Made by a program: the position numbers and the translations under genes. A stretch of 64,000 nt of DNA from an uncultured Rhizobiaceae bacterium (GTDB lineage: Bacteria > Pseudomonadota > Alphaproteobacteria > Rhizobiales > Rhizobiaceae), in the NCBI GenBank assembly GCA_951813045.1, contig CATOTF010000002.1, positions 2,294,001 to 2,358,000 of the forward strand. The letters are read 5' to 3'. This document shows, one piece after another, positions 39,719 through 49,159 of this stretch. The notes below the pieces were generated by a model that worked only from the letters and a program-made list of their open reading frames with translations, did no database searches and was not told the DNA's origin. Numbering within the stretch: position 1 is the stretch's first letter; every line of letters starts with the position of its first letter.

Positions 39719-40245
39719 CGCCGGTCTTTCTGCCATTGCGCAAAGGCGTCAAGGATCTCTGTTACCGAACGGGCACCCGCATCCAAATGGCCAATGCCTG
39801 CCCCTTCGACATATTTTGCCCGCCCTCTTCTAGCCGCCATTTCTTTGGTTGCCAGCCAGCCTTGTCTTGCAGCCTTTGCAACGTGATCGGCGTTGGGACC
39901 CGCATTTGACGCAGGAATGAGCGCATCAAGCATGGTTTTATCTCCGGCTTTTGCCTGCCCCATCTGGCCGATACGATCTGCTGCCTGCGCTAATTCTTCA
40001 TCAAGTGAAGCACCCTTGTTGGAAACAGCCTCCAGGGCACCAATCACAATCGAAAACAGAGAACCCGAAGCACCGCCAGACGCTTTGCGGAATGCTTTCA
40101 CAGGATTTTCCGCACCGATTGTGGCGCGCAGACCTTTTACCATGGTGATGCCGTGGTCGCCATCGCCGGTTGCCGCATCAAGGGCGTTGAGTTCGGCTTC
40201 CAACCCTTCGAACCGTTCAACAAGAATGGGCAGGAATGAATTCAT
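39715..40245 (-). CDS. Dihydroxyacetone-kinase-type sugar kinase, DhaL subunit
   Basis: 176 residues, nearly all helical. The nucleotide/Mg site is seen in DAATGDGDHGITMVKGL, and KAGDKTMLDALIPA and EGAGIGHLDAGA are DhaL hallmarks. It holds the ADP/ATP and donates phosphate to the sugar on DhaK. Both ends overlap the neighbouring genes by 4 bp, showing a tightly coupled operon. Confidence 0.9.
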   Translation of the reverse strand: MNSFLPILVERFEGLEAELNALDAATGDGDHGITMVKGLRATIGAENPVKAFRKASGGASGSLFSIVIGALEAVSNKGASLDEELAQAADRIGQMGQAKAGDKTMLDALIPASNAGPNADHVAKAARQGWLATKEMAARRGRAKYVEGAGIGHLDAGARSVTEILDAFAQWQKDRR

Positions 40246-41078
40246 GCAAATGTGCTCTTCATGAAGGAAAGTGCACGCCGGGCAGCATCTGTCGCTTCCG
40301 GTTCAATATTGCGCCAGATATTAAGATCAGCGCTTGCAGGGTTGCCCGCAATCACAAACATCTCGGCAACAATCCAGCCGTCGTATCCCACCTGATCCAG
40401 GGCGGATTTAACCTCACCCCATGGCACATGGCCGGAACCGGGAACCCCACGGTCATTGTCCGATACGTGGAAGTGCACCAACTTGTCGCCCGTATCGACG
40501 ATTGCCGTGGTGATGTCTTTTTCCTCAATATTGAGGTGGAAAGTATCAAGCAGGGCACCAACACGAGAGGAACCGGAGGCTTTAGCCATCGCTGTTGCCT
40601 CAGCAGCGGTGTTGACCAAATCAGTTTCGAAACGATTGATGGCCTCAATACCAAGCGTGACATCATGACGTTCCAGATCATCGTGCAATGCAGCAAACGC
40701 CTCGGCTGAGCGCTGAGCGCGCGCGGGTTTGTTTGCGGGATCATAGACTCCCCATGGGGCATAGACGACACCGGCCAAACCGCGAGATCCAATTTTGGCT
40801 GTCGTGCTCACAGCCCATCGTAGGTATTCCAAGCCAGCCGCCCGAACGTCCGCGTCCTTTGAGGTAATGTCTTTTTCAACAGAGAGGCCGTCCGAGCACG
40901 TTGCTTCCAATCCGTGATCGCGAACGGCCTTGCCCAAAGCCTCGGCCTTCTCATCGCTCATTCCAAGCAGTGAGACTTCCACGCCGTCGTATCCAAGATC
41001 AGCTACTGTTTTTAAAATCGGCGTGATTTCATCGGTCCATTGAGCCATCCAAAGACCTGCATGCACACTGAACTTCAT
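40242..41078 (-). CDS. Sugar isomerase/epimerase, TIM-barrel (AP_endonuc_2 family)
   Basis: 278 residues. The xylose-isomerase-like barrel begins MKFSVHAGLWMAQW. Metal-ligand positions are likely in LGIEAINRFE, LLDTFHLNIEE, LVHFHVSDNDRG and VAEMF, which fit ketose 3-epimerase and related enzymes. It probably epimerises or isomerises the imported sugar or its phosphate. Positioned between the transporter ATPase and DhaL. Confidence 0.85.
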   Translation of the reverse strand: MKFSVHAGLWMAQWTDEITPILKTVADLGYDGVEVSLLGMSDEKAEALGKAVRDHGLEATCSDGLSVEKDITSKDADVRAAGLEYLRWAVSTTAKIGSRGLAGVVYAPWGVYDPANKPARAQRSAEAFAALHDDLERHDVTLGIEAINRFETDLVNTAAEATAMAKASGSSRVGALLDTFHLNIEEKDITTAIVDTGDKLVHFHVSDNDRGVPGSGHVPWGEVKSALDQVGYDGWIVAEMFVIAGNPASADLNIWRNIEPEATDAARRALSFMKSTFA

Positions 41079-41088
41079 TTTGCTCTCC

Positions 41089-42132
41089 TCATTTTGGCAA
41101 CACCCACAGCGAAGACGCCGGCAGACTGATGTTCACTGAATCGCCCGTTGAGATGTTTTCGACTTCATTGGGGTTTGCGATGGCATCCAGTTTTTCGTCG
41201 CCGACCACTAATCTGAGGCGGGTTTGCGTGCCCAGAAATATTCTTTCGTTCACCACCGCCTTAAGCGTATTCTCATCAGTCTTGGTTGCATTGATACGAA
41301 TATTTTCAGGGCGGAACGTCAGTTTTCCAGAGCCGGATATCGCACCCTCCGGTAAGGCAAGCTTACCCAAAGCACTTTCAAAAACCAAACCGTTTGATTT
41401 GCCGGATACGAAATTCTGGCCTCCAAAAAATCGCGCCGTTGCTTCATCAATCGGACGTTTATAAAAGACATCCGCATTCTCGTACTGCTTTAACCGTCCA
41501 TCGAGGATCAGGGCGACCTTATCGGCCAGGACCACCGCTTCTTCCTGATCGTGCGTGACGAAAATAGTCGTAATGCCCATCTCTTGCTGGAGGCCGCGTA
41601 TCAGGTCTCGCATTTCAAACCTCAGGTGGGCATCAAGATTCGACAAGGGTTCATCCAGCAACAAAACGTTTGGTTGCACAATCAAAGCGCGAGCCAATGC
41701 AACACGTTGCTGTTGTCCCCCCGATAATTCGGAAGGGCGACGGCTTCCCAGATCAGGCAGTTTGACCAATTCGAGTATTTCCGCGACGCGACGGTCGATT
41801 TCAGGTTTTGGAACCTTGCGCATCTTGAGGCCAAACCCAACGTTATCGGCCACGCTCATATAAGGGAACAGGAGATAGTTTTGAAAAACCATCACCACGC
41901 CCCGGTGTTCCGGCCTATCATTTAGGACAGACCGGTCGTCAAAAAGAACGTCACCTGATGTTTGCGCCAGTAGGCCGGCAATCATTTTCATAGTCGTTGT
42001 TTTACCGCAACCTGAAGGCCCAAGGAGGGCCGTGAGTTCACCCGTCGGGATTTCCAGTGAAAGCTGGTCCAAGGCCGGTTCTGCGGAGCCTGGATATATT
42101 TTTGTCAGTTCTTTGATTGAAACATGGGTCAT
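41089..42132 (-). CDS. ABC transporter ATP-binding protein (YnjD/PotA-like)
   Basis: 347 residues. Walker A GPSGCGKTT, signature LSGGQQQRVALARAL, Walker B LLLDEPLSNLDA, and a C-terminal TOBE-like domain of about 100 residues, as in PotA/UgpC importers. It powers uptake through the two permeases encoded just upstream. Its ATG overlaps the permease stop (ATGA). Confidence 0.92.
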   Translation of the reverse strand: MTHVSIKELTKIYPGSAEPALDQLSLEIPTGELTALLGPSGCGKTTTMKMIAGLLAQTSGDVLFDDRSVLNDRPEHRGVVMVFQNYLLFPYMSVADNVGFGLKMRKVPKPEIDRRVAEILELVKLPDLGSRRPSELSGGQQQRVALARALIVQPNVLLLDEPLSNLDAHLRFEMRDLIRGLQQEMGITTIFVTHDQEEAVVLADKVALILDGRLKQYENADVFYKRPIDEATARFFGGQNFVSGKSNGLVFESALGKLALPEGAISGSGKLTFRPENIRINATKTDENTLKAVVNERIFLGTQTRLRLVVGDEKLDAIANPNEVENISTGDSVNISLPASSLWVLPK

Positions 42133-42953
42133 ATCTGGCCAAACCCTCCAACCGCGCCGCTGCGGCCCGACAGGTGTTTGGCGGTCAACAGCAATATGAT
42201 GATGCCGGGTAGAATGTAGATCATGCCGATTGCGCCTGTAATATCATTACGCCCGGACGTCGCGAAGTTGAAAAGAAGCAGTGGGAGTGTCACCACACGG
42301 CCTCCACCAATCAGGAGTGTTAGAATGTACTGGCTCCAGGAAACGAGGAATGCAAACAGGCCGCCAACGATGATGCCAGGCATTATAGCAGGCAACGTCA
42401 CATGCCAGAATGTCTTGATTGGTGATGCACCCAGACTGCGTGCCTGGGCCTCAAACGAAGGGTCGTAATTTGCAAATATGCCGGACATCACCAAAACCAT
42501 ATAGGGCAGTGTTGGGATGAGATGAACGAGAATGACACCGCTGACGGTGTTGTTCAGTCCCATGGAAATGAAAACACTATGAATACCCAGTACGACGGCA
42601 ATTCCCGGCACAATCGTAGGCGCGAGGATTAACAGCTCCACCAACTCTTTACCTTTGAATTTATACATGCCCAAAGCCCGGCCAGCCGGAATTCCAACGA
42701 GAATTGAAAGCGCTGTTGCCGCGAGCGAAATGCCGATTGTCAGCCAGAGGCTGTCGATGACACCGGCTGTATCCGACAGGGCGTAATCCCATGCCTGCAT
42801 AGACCAGCGCTTTGGCAGCAGATCAGGAAAAAACCACCCCTTTGCAAAAGACCAGATTGCAAGGGGAATGAGTGGCAAAATAAGCCAGGTGATCAGCACT
42901 ATTCCAGTAAGAACCCGAAAGCTGCGGACAGAAAAACTTTCTTTTCCAACCAT
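42129..42953 (-). CDS. ABC transporter permease 2
   Basis: 274 residues, six or so helices. The EAA-type loop is seen in EAQARSLGASPIKTFWHVTLPAIMP, which docks the ATPase. With the next permease it corresponds to the two halves of YnjC, which is one fused protein in E. coli. 2 bp from permease 1. Confidence 0.9.
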   Translation of the reverse strand: MVGKESFSVRSFRVLTGIVLITWLILPLIPLAIWSFAKGWFFPDLLPKRWSMQAWDYALSDTAGVIDSLWLTIGISLAATALSILVGIPAGRALGMYKFKGKELVELLILAPTIVPGIAVVLGIHSVFISMGLNNTVSGVILVHLIPTLPYMVLVMSGIFANYDPSFEAQARSLGASPIKTFWHVTLPAIMPGIIVGGLFAFLVSWSQYILTLLIGGGRVVTLPLLLFNFATSGRNDITGAIGMIYILPGIIILLLTAKHLSGRSGAVGGFGQI

Positions 42954-42955
42954 GC

Positions 42956-43813
42956 TCAGCTCCTGATCCTGCGTCTTGTATAACGCACGTAAAAGTAAAT
43001 CATCAGGGCACTGAGAAGCGCGATAACAATCGCCATCGCCATCGCTTCAGGACGTGCGGCAAGATCGACATCAGTATATTTTTGATAGGCGAGGACTGGC
43101 AGTGCTTTTGGATAGCTCGCACCCAAAATTGCAGGAATTTCGTAAGCGCCAAATGTAAAGGCAAATACGATGATGGAGGCTGATAACACGCCTGGAAATA
43201 TCAACGGCATTAGAACGTGAATAAACGCCTGCCACTTATTGGCACCAAGAGACCTTGCTACGCTCTCATAATCCTCACCCAAAGATTGCATGTTCGCCAA
43301 TATGATCACGCCAATGAATGGGACTTCCTTCCAGATATATTGCAGTATTATCCCAATAGCGTAAGGGTCAAAAACCATCGCCGGAAAGTCGCTTGGTTTG
43401 GAGATCAGGTTCCACTCCGCACCAAGCCGTGCAAACGACCCCGATTGGGAAAACAGATAAAGCATGCCAATCGCACCAACCAGATGAGGCACGGTCAGGT
43501 TTAGCTGAAACAGGAAGTTGATCAGTGAACGACCAATGAATGTTCGGCGCAGCAACAAAGCTGCACCTATCGCCAGGATCGAAGATAGGACGGTTGATGT
43601 GAATGCAATATGAAATGTCAGGAGAAACGAAAGGTAAAATTCTTTCGACGTGAACACAGCCGCATAAGCGCTAAGGTCCGGGTCAGTCAGCCCGATCACG
43701 GGCATGTAATTGAAGCTTCGCATAAAGCCGATCAGCAGGCCGCCAAAAAACAAAATACCTATGATGGAGAGCGCAGGTGCCAGAAGCAGCGCGATCTTCA
43801 ATCGATCTGACAT
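42956..43813 (-). CDS. ABC transporter permease 1
   Basis: 285 residues from the ATG at 43813; the frame is open to 43852, but that part overlaps a strong hairpin. The EAA loop is seen in DYESVARSLGANKWQAFIHVL. Hydrophobic helices throughout. Inner-membrane half of the importer, following the binding-protein gene. Confidence 0.88.
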   Translation of the reverse strand: MSDRLKIALLLAPALSIIGILFFGGLLIGFMRSFNYMPVIGLTDPDLSAYAAVFTSKEFYLSFLLTFHIAFTSTVLSSILAIGAALLLRRTFIGRSLINFLFQLNLTVPHLVGAIGMLYLFSQSGSFARLGAEWNLISKPSDFPAMVFDPYAIGIILQYIWKEVPFIGVIILANMQSLGEDYESVARSLGANKWQAFIHVLMPLIFPGVLSASIIVFAFTFGAYEIPAILGASYPKALPVLAYQKYTDVDLAARPEAMAMAIVIALLSALMIYFYVRYTRRRIRS

Positions 43814-43841
43814 AATGAGTGAAACCTCGAATTTGGGAATC

Positions 43842-43874
43842 ACACCCCGCACAACAGTTTGCTGTGCGGGGTGT
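43842..43874 (-). terminator. Strong stem-loop between binding protein and permeases
   Basis: ACACCCCGCACA (43842 to 43853) and TGTGCGGGGTGT (43863 to 43874) are a perfect 12-bp inverted repeat with a 9-nt loop. It lies between the solute-binding-protein stop (43890) and the permease start (43813). No T-run follows, so I read it as an RNA-stabilising or partly terminating hairpin that keeps binding-protein mRNA in excess. Confidence 0.7.
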
Positions 43875-43889
43875 AAAATAGCGCCGTTA

Positions 43890-45119
43890 CTATTGGCCGA
43901 CGTTGGCCAACCAGCCTTTTTCGATAGCCGAAATCCACGCAGCCTGAAGTTCCGGCAAAGCGTTTTTGGCTAATTCTTCAGCAGGAGCAACTGCTGGATG
44001 AGACTTGATCTGCGCAAATTTTGCTTTGACATCATCGGCAGTCCGCGAGATCTCGATGGCAGGCTTCGTACCCCACACATCAGGCTTGGCCTTCTCGTAT
44101 TGCGCTGCTCCCGACAACAAAACGTTTTGCAACACCAATGCCGCCGCTTTGTTAGGCGAATTGAACGGAATGATGGTGTAATTGGTATTACCAATCGTGC
44201 CGTCAGTCAGTCCGTAGCCCTTTACTGTTGGCGGGAAAGTGCCTTTCTCAATGTTGAGGCCTACACCTGCCGGTTCATAATTATAGTAAAGTGCAACTTC
44301 CGAGTTCGCAAAAAGCTGCTCCAAAGCGTTGATTGATGTTGGATAGGTTTTACCCTCACGCCAAAGATTGGGCTCCATGTCGTTGAGAATTTTCCAGGTC
44401 TTTGCCGAAACCTCGTTAAATTTGGCTTGATCAAAATCACCCAGCAGATTATCGACCCCGCCAGCCGCGTGATAGAAGACGTGGCGGACAAAAACCGAAC
44501 CGTTAAAATCCGGTGGCGCTGAATAAGTGAATTGACCGGGGTTGGCTTTCACCCATTCAATGAGTTCACCAATGGACTTGGGCGGGTTTTCGGTCCGGGC
44601 CGTATCGTAAGCAAATGCGAATTGAGCTTTTGACCAAGGCACTTCGCATCCTTCAACAGGAACGCCAAAATCATTGGCAATCGCTGGGTTGTCCCAGTTT
44701 ACGAGTTTATTATTTGGCAATGTATCGGTATAGCCACAGTAAGCTAAACCGCCCTGTTTCATCGTGCGGAAGTTTTCACCATTGATCCAAATCATGTCGA
44801 CTGAACCTTTGTCAACCACACCGGATTCTTTTTCGCCCAGCACAATATTTACGGCCTCAACCGTATCTGTCAAACCCACGCGATTAAGCGTGATGTCGTA
44901 ATCCTTTTTCAGGATACCGCCGACATATTCAGAAACATATTTATTGATGTTGTCAGAACCACCCCAAAGGAACCAGTTAACTTCGCCACCTTTGGCTGTC
45001 TCGACCACTTTCTCCCAAGGTTGGCCGATGAGAGATTTCCCATCAGCTGTGTCCGCAAAAGCACTCGGTGCGAACGCCACCGATGCCGCTAGAATGGCTG
45101 CGCCAAATAGTTTTTTCAT
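43890..45119 (-). CDS. ABC transporter substrate-binding protein, YnjB-like
   Basis: 409 residues with a signal peptide (KKLFGAAILAASVAFAPSAFA). The mature part resembles YnjB: NWFLWGGSDNINKYVSEYVG, then TDTVEAVNIVLGEKESG, VDMIWINGENFRTMKQGGL and VPWSKAQFAFAYD. It captures the imported compound in the periplasm. The YnjBCD substrate is not established to my knowledge, so the nucleoside/sugar genes here offer a clue to it. Confidence 0.85.
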   Translation of the reverse strand: MKKLFGAAILAASVAFAPSAFADTADGKSLIGQPWEKVVETAKGGEVNWFLWGGSDNINKYVSEYVGGILKKDYDITLNRVGLTDTVEAVNIVLGEKESGVVDKGSVDMIWINGENFRTMKQGGLAYCGYTDTLPNNKLVNWDNPAIANDFGVPVEGCEVPWSKAQFAFAYDTARTENPPKSIGELIEWVKANPGQFTYSAPPDFNGSVFVRHVFYHAAGGVDNLLGDFDQAKFNEVSAKTWKILNDMEPNLWREGKTYPTSINALEQLFANSEVALYYNYEPAGVGLNIEKGTFPPTVKGYGLTDGTIGNTNYTIIPFNSPNKAAALVLQNVLLSGAAQYEKAKPDVWGTKPAIEISRTADDVKAKFAQIKSHPAVAPAEELAKNALPELQAAWISAIEKGWLANVGQ

Positions 45120-45157
45120 ATTTTCTTCTCCCTTTTCGTTTATTATCAGACTTAGTT

Positions 45158-45952
45158 TTAAGCTTGTCGGGCAAGCCTTTGTTCGCCCTCAATTTCAATT
45201 CCGGAAGCTTCTTCAGCAAGCGCCAAAGCAACTTCAAAAACTTTTTCATTTGATCGCTTCAGCCGCGTAGCATCTTCTTCCTCAAGCGGGTCCAGAAAGG
45301 TTCGACCATGGGGCAAAGCGTCCCAAACGGACAACATCGCAATAGCTGATACACCAAAGTGCTCTGCCACTGCTGCCACAACCGATGTTTCCATATCAAT
45401 GGAAAGCAATCCTTCCGAAGTCCACCGATCACACATTTCATCAGATTGAGCGAACAAGCTAGGCCATGTCAAATGATACGCACGCTGGGTCTGAACCTGT
45501 TCGGCTGCAAGTAGAATTTCAGAACGCTCCAGCCAGACTTGATCGGTGTCAACAGTGTCTTCGGCACCATAGGATTGTGAAATACCGTCACGCGCCGCGC
45601 AGGTCTCGGGCAAGATTACTTTTCCGGTTGAAGCGTTTGCATCAAGCGTCCCGCATGTGCCGATCTGTATCAGCAGTGGCGTGCCCAATTGTGCAAAAAC
45701 ATGGGCAGGTTCCACCGCGCGTGCCGCGCCATAAGCACAACAATAAGCAACACGATGCCCTTTCCATTTCCCCAGATACATCTCAGGAAATGAAGTCTCT
45801 TCCACTTCGTCTAAATATGAGAGGCGGCTTTTCGTTGCTGTTTCGCGCCACCACGTCCCTTCCAGGATCAAGGCAATTGGTTCTTCGCCAACTCTTATAT
45901 TTAAGGCTTGGCGCCATAAATCTGAAGGTTGATCAAGAATTGCCAATCTCAA
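45158..45952 (-). CDS. Nucleoside phosphorylase family protein
   Basis: 264 residues of the PNP_UDP_1 type: IQIGTCGTLDANASTGKVILPE (phosphate/nucleoside site) and LLSIDMETSVVAAVAEHFGV (ribose-binding Met-Glu). It splits a nucleoside with phosphate, or is a nucleosidase of the MTAN type. First gene of the minus-strand operon, 43 bp downstream of the second palindrome. Together with the nucleoside hydrolase on the other operon it points to N-glycosides as the island's substrate. Confidence 0.85.
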   Translation of the reverse strand: MRLAILDQPSDLWRQALNIRVGEEPIALILEGTWWRETATKSRLSYLDEVEETSFPEMYLGKWKGHRVAYCCAYGAARAVEPAHVFAQLGTPLLIQIGTCGTLDANASTGKVILPETCAARDGISQSYGAEDTVDTDQVWLERSEILLAAEQVQTQRAYHLTWPSLFAQSDEMCDRWTSEGLLSIDMETSVVAAVAEHFGVSAIAMLSVWDALPHGRTFLDPLEEEDATRLKRSNEKVFEVALALAEEASGIEIEGEQRLARQA

Positions 45953-45994
45953 AAACCTTCCTAAGCCGGCGGTCGCGGGACCACACGGGATAAT

Positions 45995-46006
45995 TTGTAT
46001 TTACAA
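45995..46006. promoter_or_regulatory. Palindromic operator, site 2 (probable GntR/HutC target)
   Basis: TTGTATTTACAA, the exact reverse complement of site 1 at 30464, lying 43 bp upstream of the nucleoside phosphorylase start. Read on that operon's strand it is TTGTAAATACAA followed by ATTA, nearly the same context as site 1 (TTAA). Confidence 0.65.
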
Positions 46007-46573
46007 TTTCACTAATATCAAATTGCAAGTCAAGGGAATAATTCAGCGCTGAACATCCGAACTAAACTGGCTTGTAATATGGAAATTTGCGATCCTGCTA
46101 GATTTAGGGCCTGCGGCGGGGTTACCGGGTTCGGAGGGTTTCGTTATGATTAGGGCAGATCTTGATGAAAAAGTCGGCCAGCAGATTTTTGTGGTCAATA
46201 ATTGGGATTCCATTCCAGATATGAGCATCAGCTAGGATGATATGTTGAGTAACCCTGATATCTGAATTCAGCTTCTAAAAATTCCCAGCCAAATTTGGAT
46301 CACAGCCTTTTTCATCAAAATCGGCATCCAGCTCCCAAAAAGAACTGAACTTGGTGATTCAAATCGTTTTGCAATCTTTCAAATTTGTGACGGGGATATC
46401 TTGATGTTATCCAACGATGGTTTTGCAGGACACAACAATCACTTTTCCATGATTGCAAATGAATGTCAGCTTTTGCAAAAGACGATTAGCGGTTCAGTAT
46501 TTCTACGAACGGCGGGAATGGGCCGAGGCTGTGTGGAAACGTTGATATCTGGTAATCTCCCCAAATAACCGGG
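46007..46573. other. 567-bp stretch with no recognisable gene
   Basis: Only short frames are present, none with a family pattern I can name. It contains ATGAATGTCAGCTTT at 46459 to 46473, which recurs at 51224 to 51238 outside the right IS copy. It probably consists of insertion-sequence debris upstream of the decayed transposase. Confidence 0.5.
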
Positions 46574-47939
46574 ATGTTGTGTATGAAGCGTTTCATTGAA
46601 GGTGATGATCGGGAGCAAGGAACGCTATTTCCCGATCATCTTGAGGACTTTGTGGGTGAGGATAATCCTGTTCGCGCTGTTGATGCCTTTGTTGATGCGC
46701 TCGATTTACCAGACCTTGGTTTCGGTGATGCGGCAGCAACGGGAAGGCCCGGTTATCATCCGTCGGTTCTTTTGAAGATTTATGTTTACGGCTATCTCAA
46801 CCGTATCCATTCGAGCCGCCGGTTAGAACTGGAGGCTGGTCGTAATGTTGAGATGATGTGGTTGACGGGTCGTCTGATTCCAGACTTCAAGACAATTTCG
46901 GATTTCAGGAAAGACAACGGCCCGGTAATCCAAAAGGTATGCAGTCAGTTTGTAATGTTGTGCCGCCAGATTGGCTTGCTCGGCGACAGTATTGTTGCGA
47001 TTGACGGCAGTAAGTTCAAAGCGGTGAATAACCGGGACAAGAACTTCACACCTGCCAAGATGAAGCGTCGCATGGATGATATTGAAGCCAGCATTGGGCG
47101 TTACCTTTCTAAACTGGATGCTGCTGATCGTAATGAACCTGCTTTACCAGCGGCCAAGGTTGCTCACCTTCAGGAGCGCATCACCAAGCTCAAGGAGCAG
47201 ATGGTGGTGTTGAAAGCCATTGATGTTGAACTGCAAAAAGCGCCGGATAAACAGGTATCACTGACTGACCCAGATGCACGTTCCATGCGGTACCGGGGTG
47301 ATGGTATTGTCGGCTACAATGTACAGACTTCTGTCGATTGTGAGCATCACTTGATCATCGCGCATGAGGTTACATCATCGGGTAGTGATCAGGGGCAATT
47401 GGTGAAGATGTCCAACAAATCGCGCGTCGTCATTGGAAGCAAAAAGATCACAGTGGTTGCAGACCGGGGGTATTATGGCGGCAAACAACTGCTCGAATGC
47501 GCGAATAATGATATCATTACCTATGTGCCCAAACCATTGACATCGAGCGGCACCAAACGTGGGTTCTTCATCAAGCAGGATTTTACCTACGATGTTAAAG
47601 CGGACGCCTATACCTGCCCGGCAGGTGAGAGCTTAACCAAAGGTGCCCACCCATCAGACCGTCAAAGTACCGAGATTAAGTTTCTACCGGCATCTGACGG
47701 CTTGCCCAGACTGTCATCTCAAGGTGCGTTACACGGCGAAGAAATTGCGTCGTATCCGACGCTGGCAACATGAAGATGTACTGGATGAAATAGAACGCTG
47801 GTTGGACGAAAAACCAGATGCCATGCAAATTCGCAGATCGACGGTTGAACATCCATTTGGAACATTAAAGGCCTGGATGGGTTATACCCTTTTCTTGACC
47901 ATGTCCGTCGTCAGTGTTTTGGAACAGTTGGCCGGGTGA
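46574..47939 (+). pseudogene. IS1182-family-like transposase, frameshifted
   Basis: The first 399-codon frame (to 47773) starts KRFIEGDDREQGTLFPDHLED and includes GRPGYHPSVLLKIYVYGYLN and IPDFKTISDFRKDN, typical of IS1182/IS5-like DUF772 transposases. Catalytic-type blocks IVAIDGSKFKAVN and VVADRGYYGG follow. The homologous reading moves to another frame near 47680 (HLTACPDCHLKVRYTAKKL, then STVEHPFGTLKAWMGYT) and then ends abnormally at 47939. At least one frameshift and a damaged C-terminus: dead copy. Confidence 0.85.
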
Positions 47940-47974
47940 TTTAGCGGAGATATTGGCTCATCATTTGTTTGATA

Positions 47975-48975
47975 TTAAGCGGCTTGCTTGCGGTATTGCA
48001 AACGCCGTTGTTTGAATGTGTCTCGTTTGATCCTTTCGCGTTCGAGTAAGATTGTTTCACCACGTCCGAAGTAGACGTCAGCGGGTGTGAGGTTTTTCAG
48101 GCTCTCGTGGTAGCGGTGGTGATTGTAGTGCTCGACGAAGCGTTCGATGCTGGCGTTGAGATCACCGGGCAGGTAATAATTTTCCAGCAAGATGCGGTTC
48201 TTCAAGGTCTGGTGCCAACGCTCGATCTTGCCCTGTGTTTGGGGATGGTATGGCGCGCCGCGAACATGATCCATGTTTTGCGGTCCCAGCCAGTCGGCCA
48301 ACTCACCGGAGACGTAACTGGCGCCGTTGCCGGACAAAAGGCGTGGCTTATGTTGGACAGTAGTGACTTGATCGCAGCCGGAAGCCTGTAGAGCCAGTTC
48401 CAACGTGTTGGTGACATCACTTGTCTTCATTGTCGTGCACAATTTCCACGCCACCACATAACGCGAGAAGCCATCGAGAATGGTGGATAGATAATACCAG
48501 CCCCAGCCAACTATCTTGATGTACGTGAAGTCGGTTTGCCACATCTGGTTGATGGTCGTGGTTTTATCTCCCAAAAACATAGGGGAACTCATCGGCCGCC
48601 TTGATGACCACGAAGGCCGGACTGGTAATGAGATCATGCGCCTTCAACAACCTGTAAACGCTGGCTTCGGAGACAAAGTAGCGCTGTGTGTCTGTGAACC
48701 GCACAGCCAGTTCACGCGGTGACAGCTCAGGCTCATCCAAAGCCATGTCGACGATCCGTTGCCGAACATCATCGGGAATGCGGTTCCAGACGCGCAATGG
48801 CCTGGGAGAGCGACTCCAGAGCTTCGACATCGCCTAACAGGTACTTGTCGTACCAGCGGTAGAAAGTGGTGCGCGGAATGCCCAACTTATCGATTGTTTG
48901 CTTCGTCGGTAGATGGGACTGCTCAACCAGCCTGATGATCTCGTTCGCATGCCACTGCTCGAACCGATGGCACAA
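47975..48975 (-). pseudogene. IS3-family-like integrase/transposase, two frameshifts
   Basis: Three overlapping minus-strand frames make one transposase. 48975 to about 48800 holds an HTH (IPRTTFYRWYDKYLLGDVEALE). About 48800 to 48580 holds VWNRIPDDVRQRIVDMAL and SEASVYRLLKAHDLI. About 48580 to 47975 holds the rve core (MWQTDFTYIKIVGWGWYYL, then QGKIERWHQTLKNRIL). Frameshifts lie near 48800 and 48577. The second catalytic Asp region reads LLSGNGASYV, where functional relatives have SDNG, so the Asp is also lost. Dead copy. Confidence 0.85.
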
Positions 48976-49159
48976 TGGCGCTCACTCTCAGATGCTGGAT
49001 ACCTCATTCTTCGTCGCCCCCATCCCCGATCATGCTTTTTTTGAGGTGATGAGGATCAGAAAACGATTGAGTATCGTTTTCCCGAAGAACGCAGTTTGGA
49101 CTTGTCACGGTTTAGTTCCGTGTCCTTGAATTGGATTAATCCCATCAAGGAGAACTATT

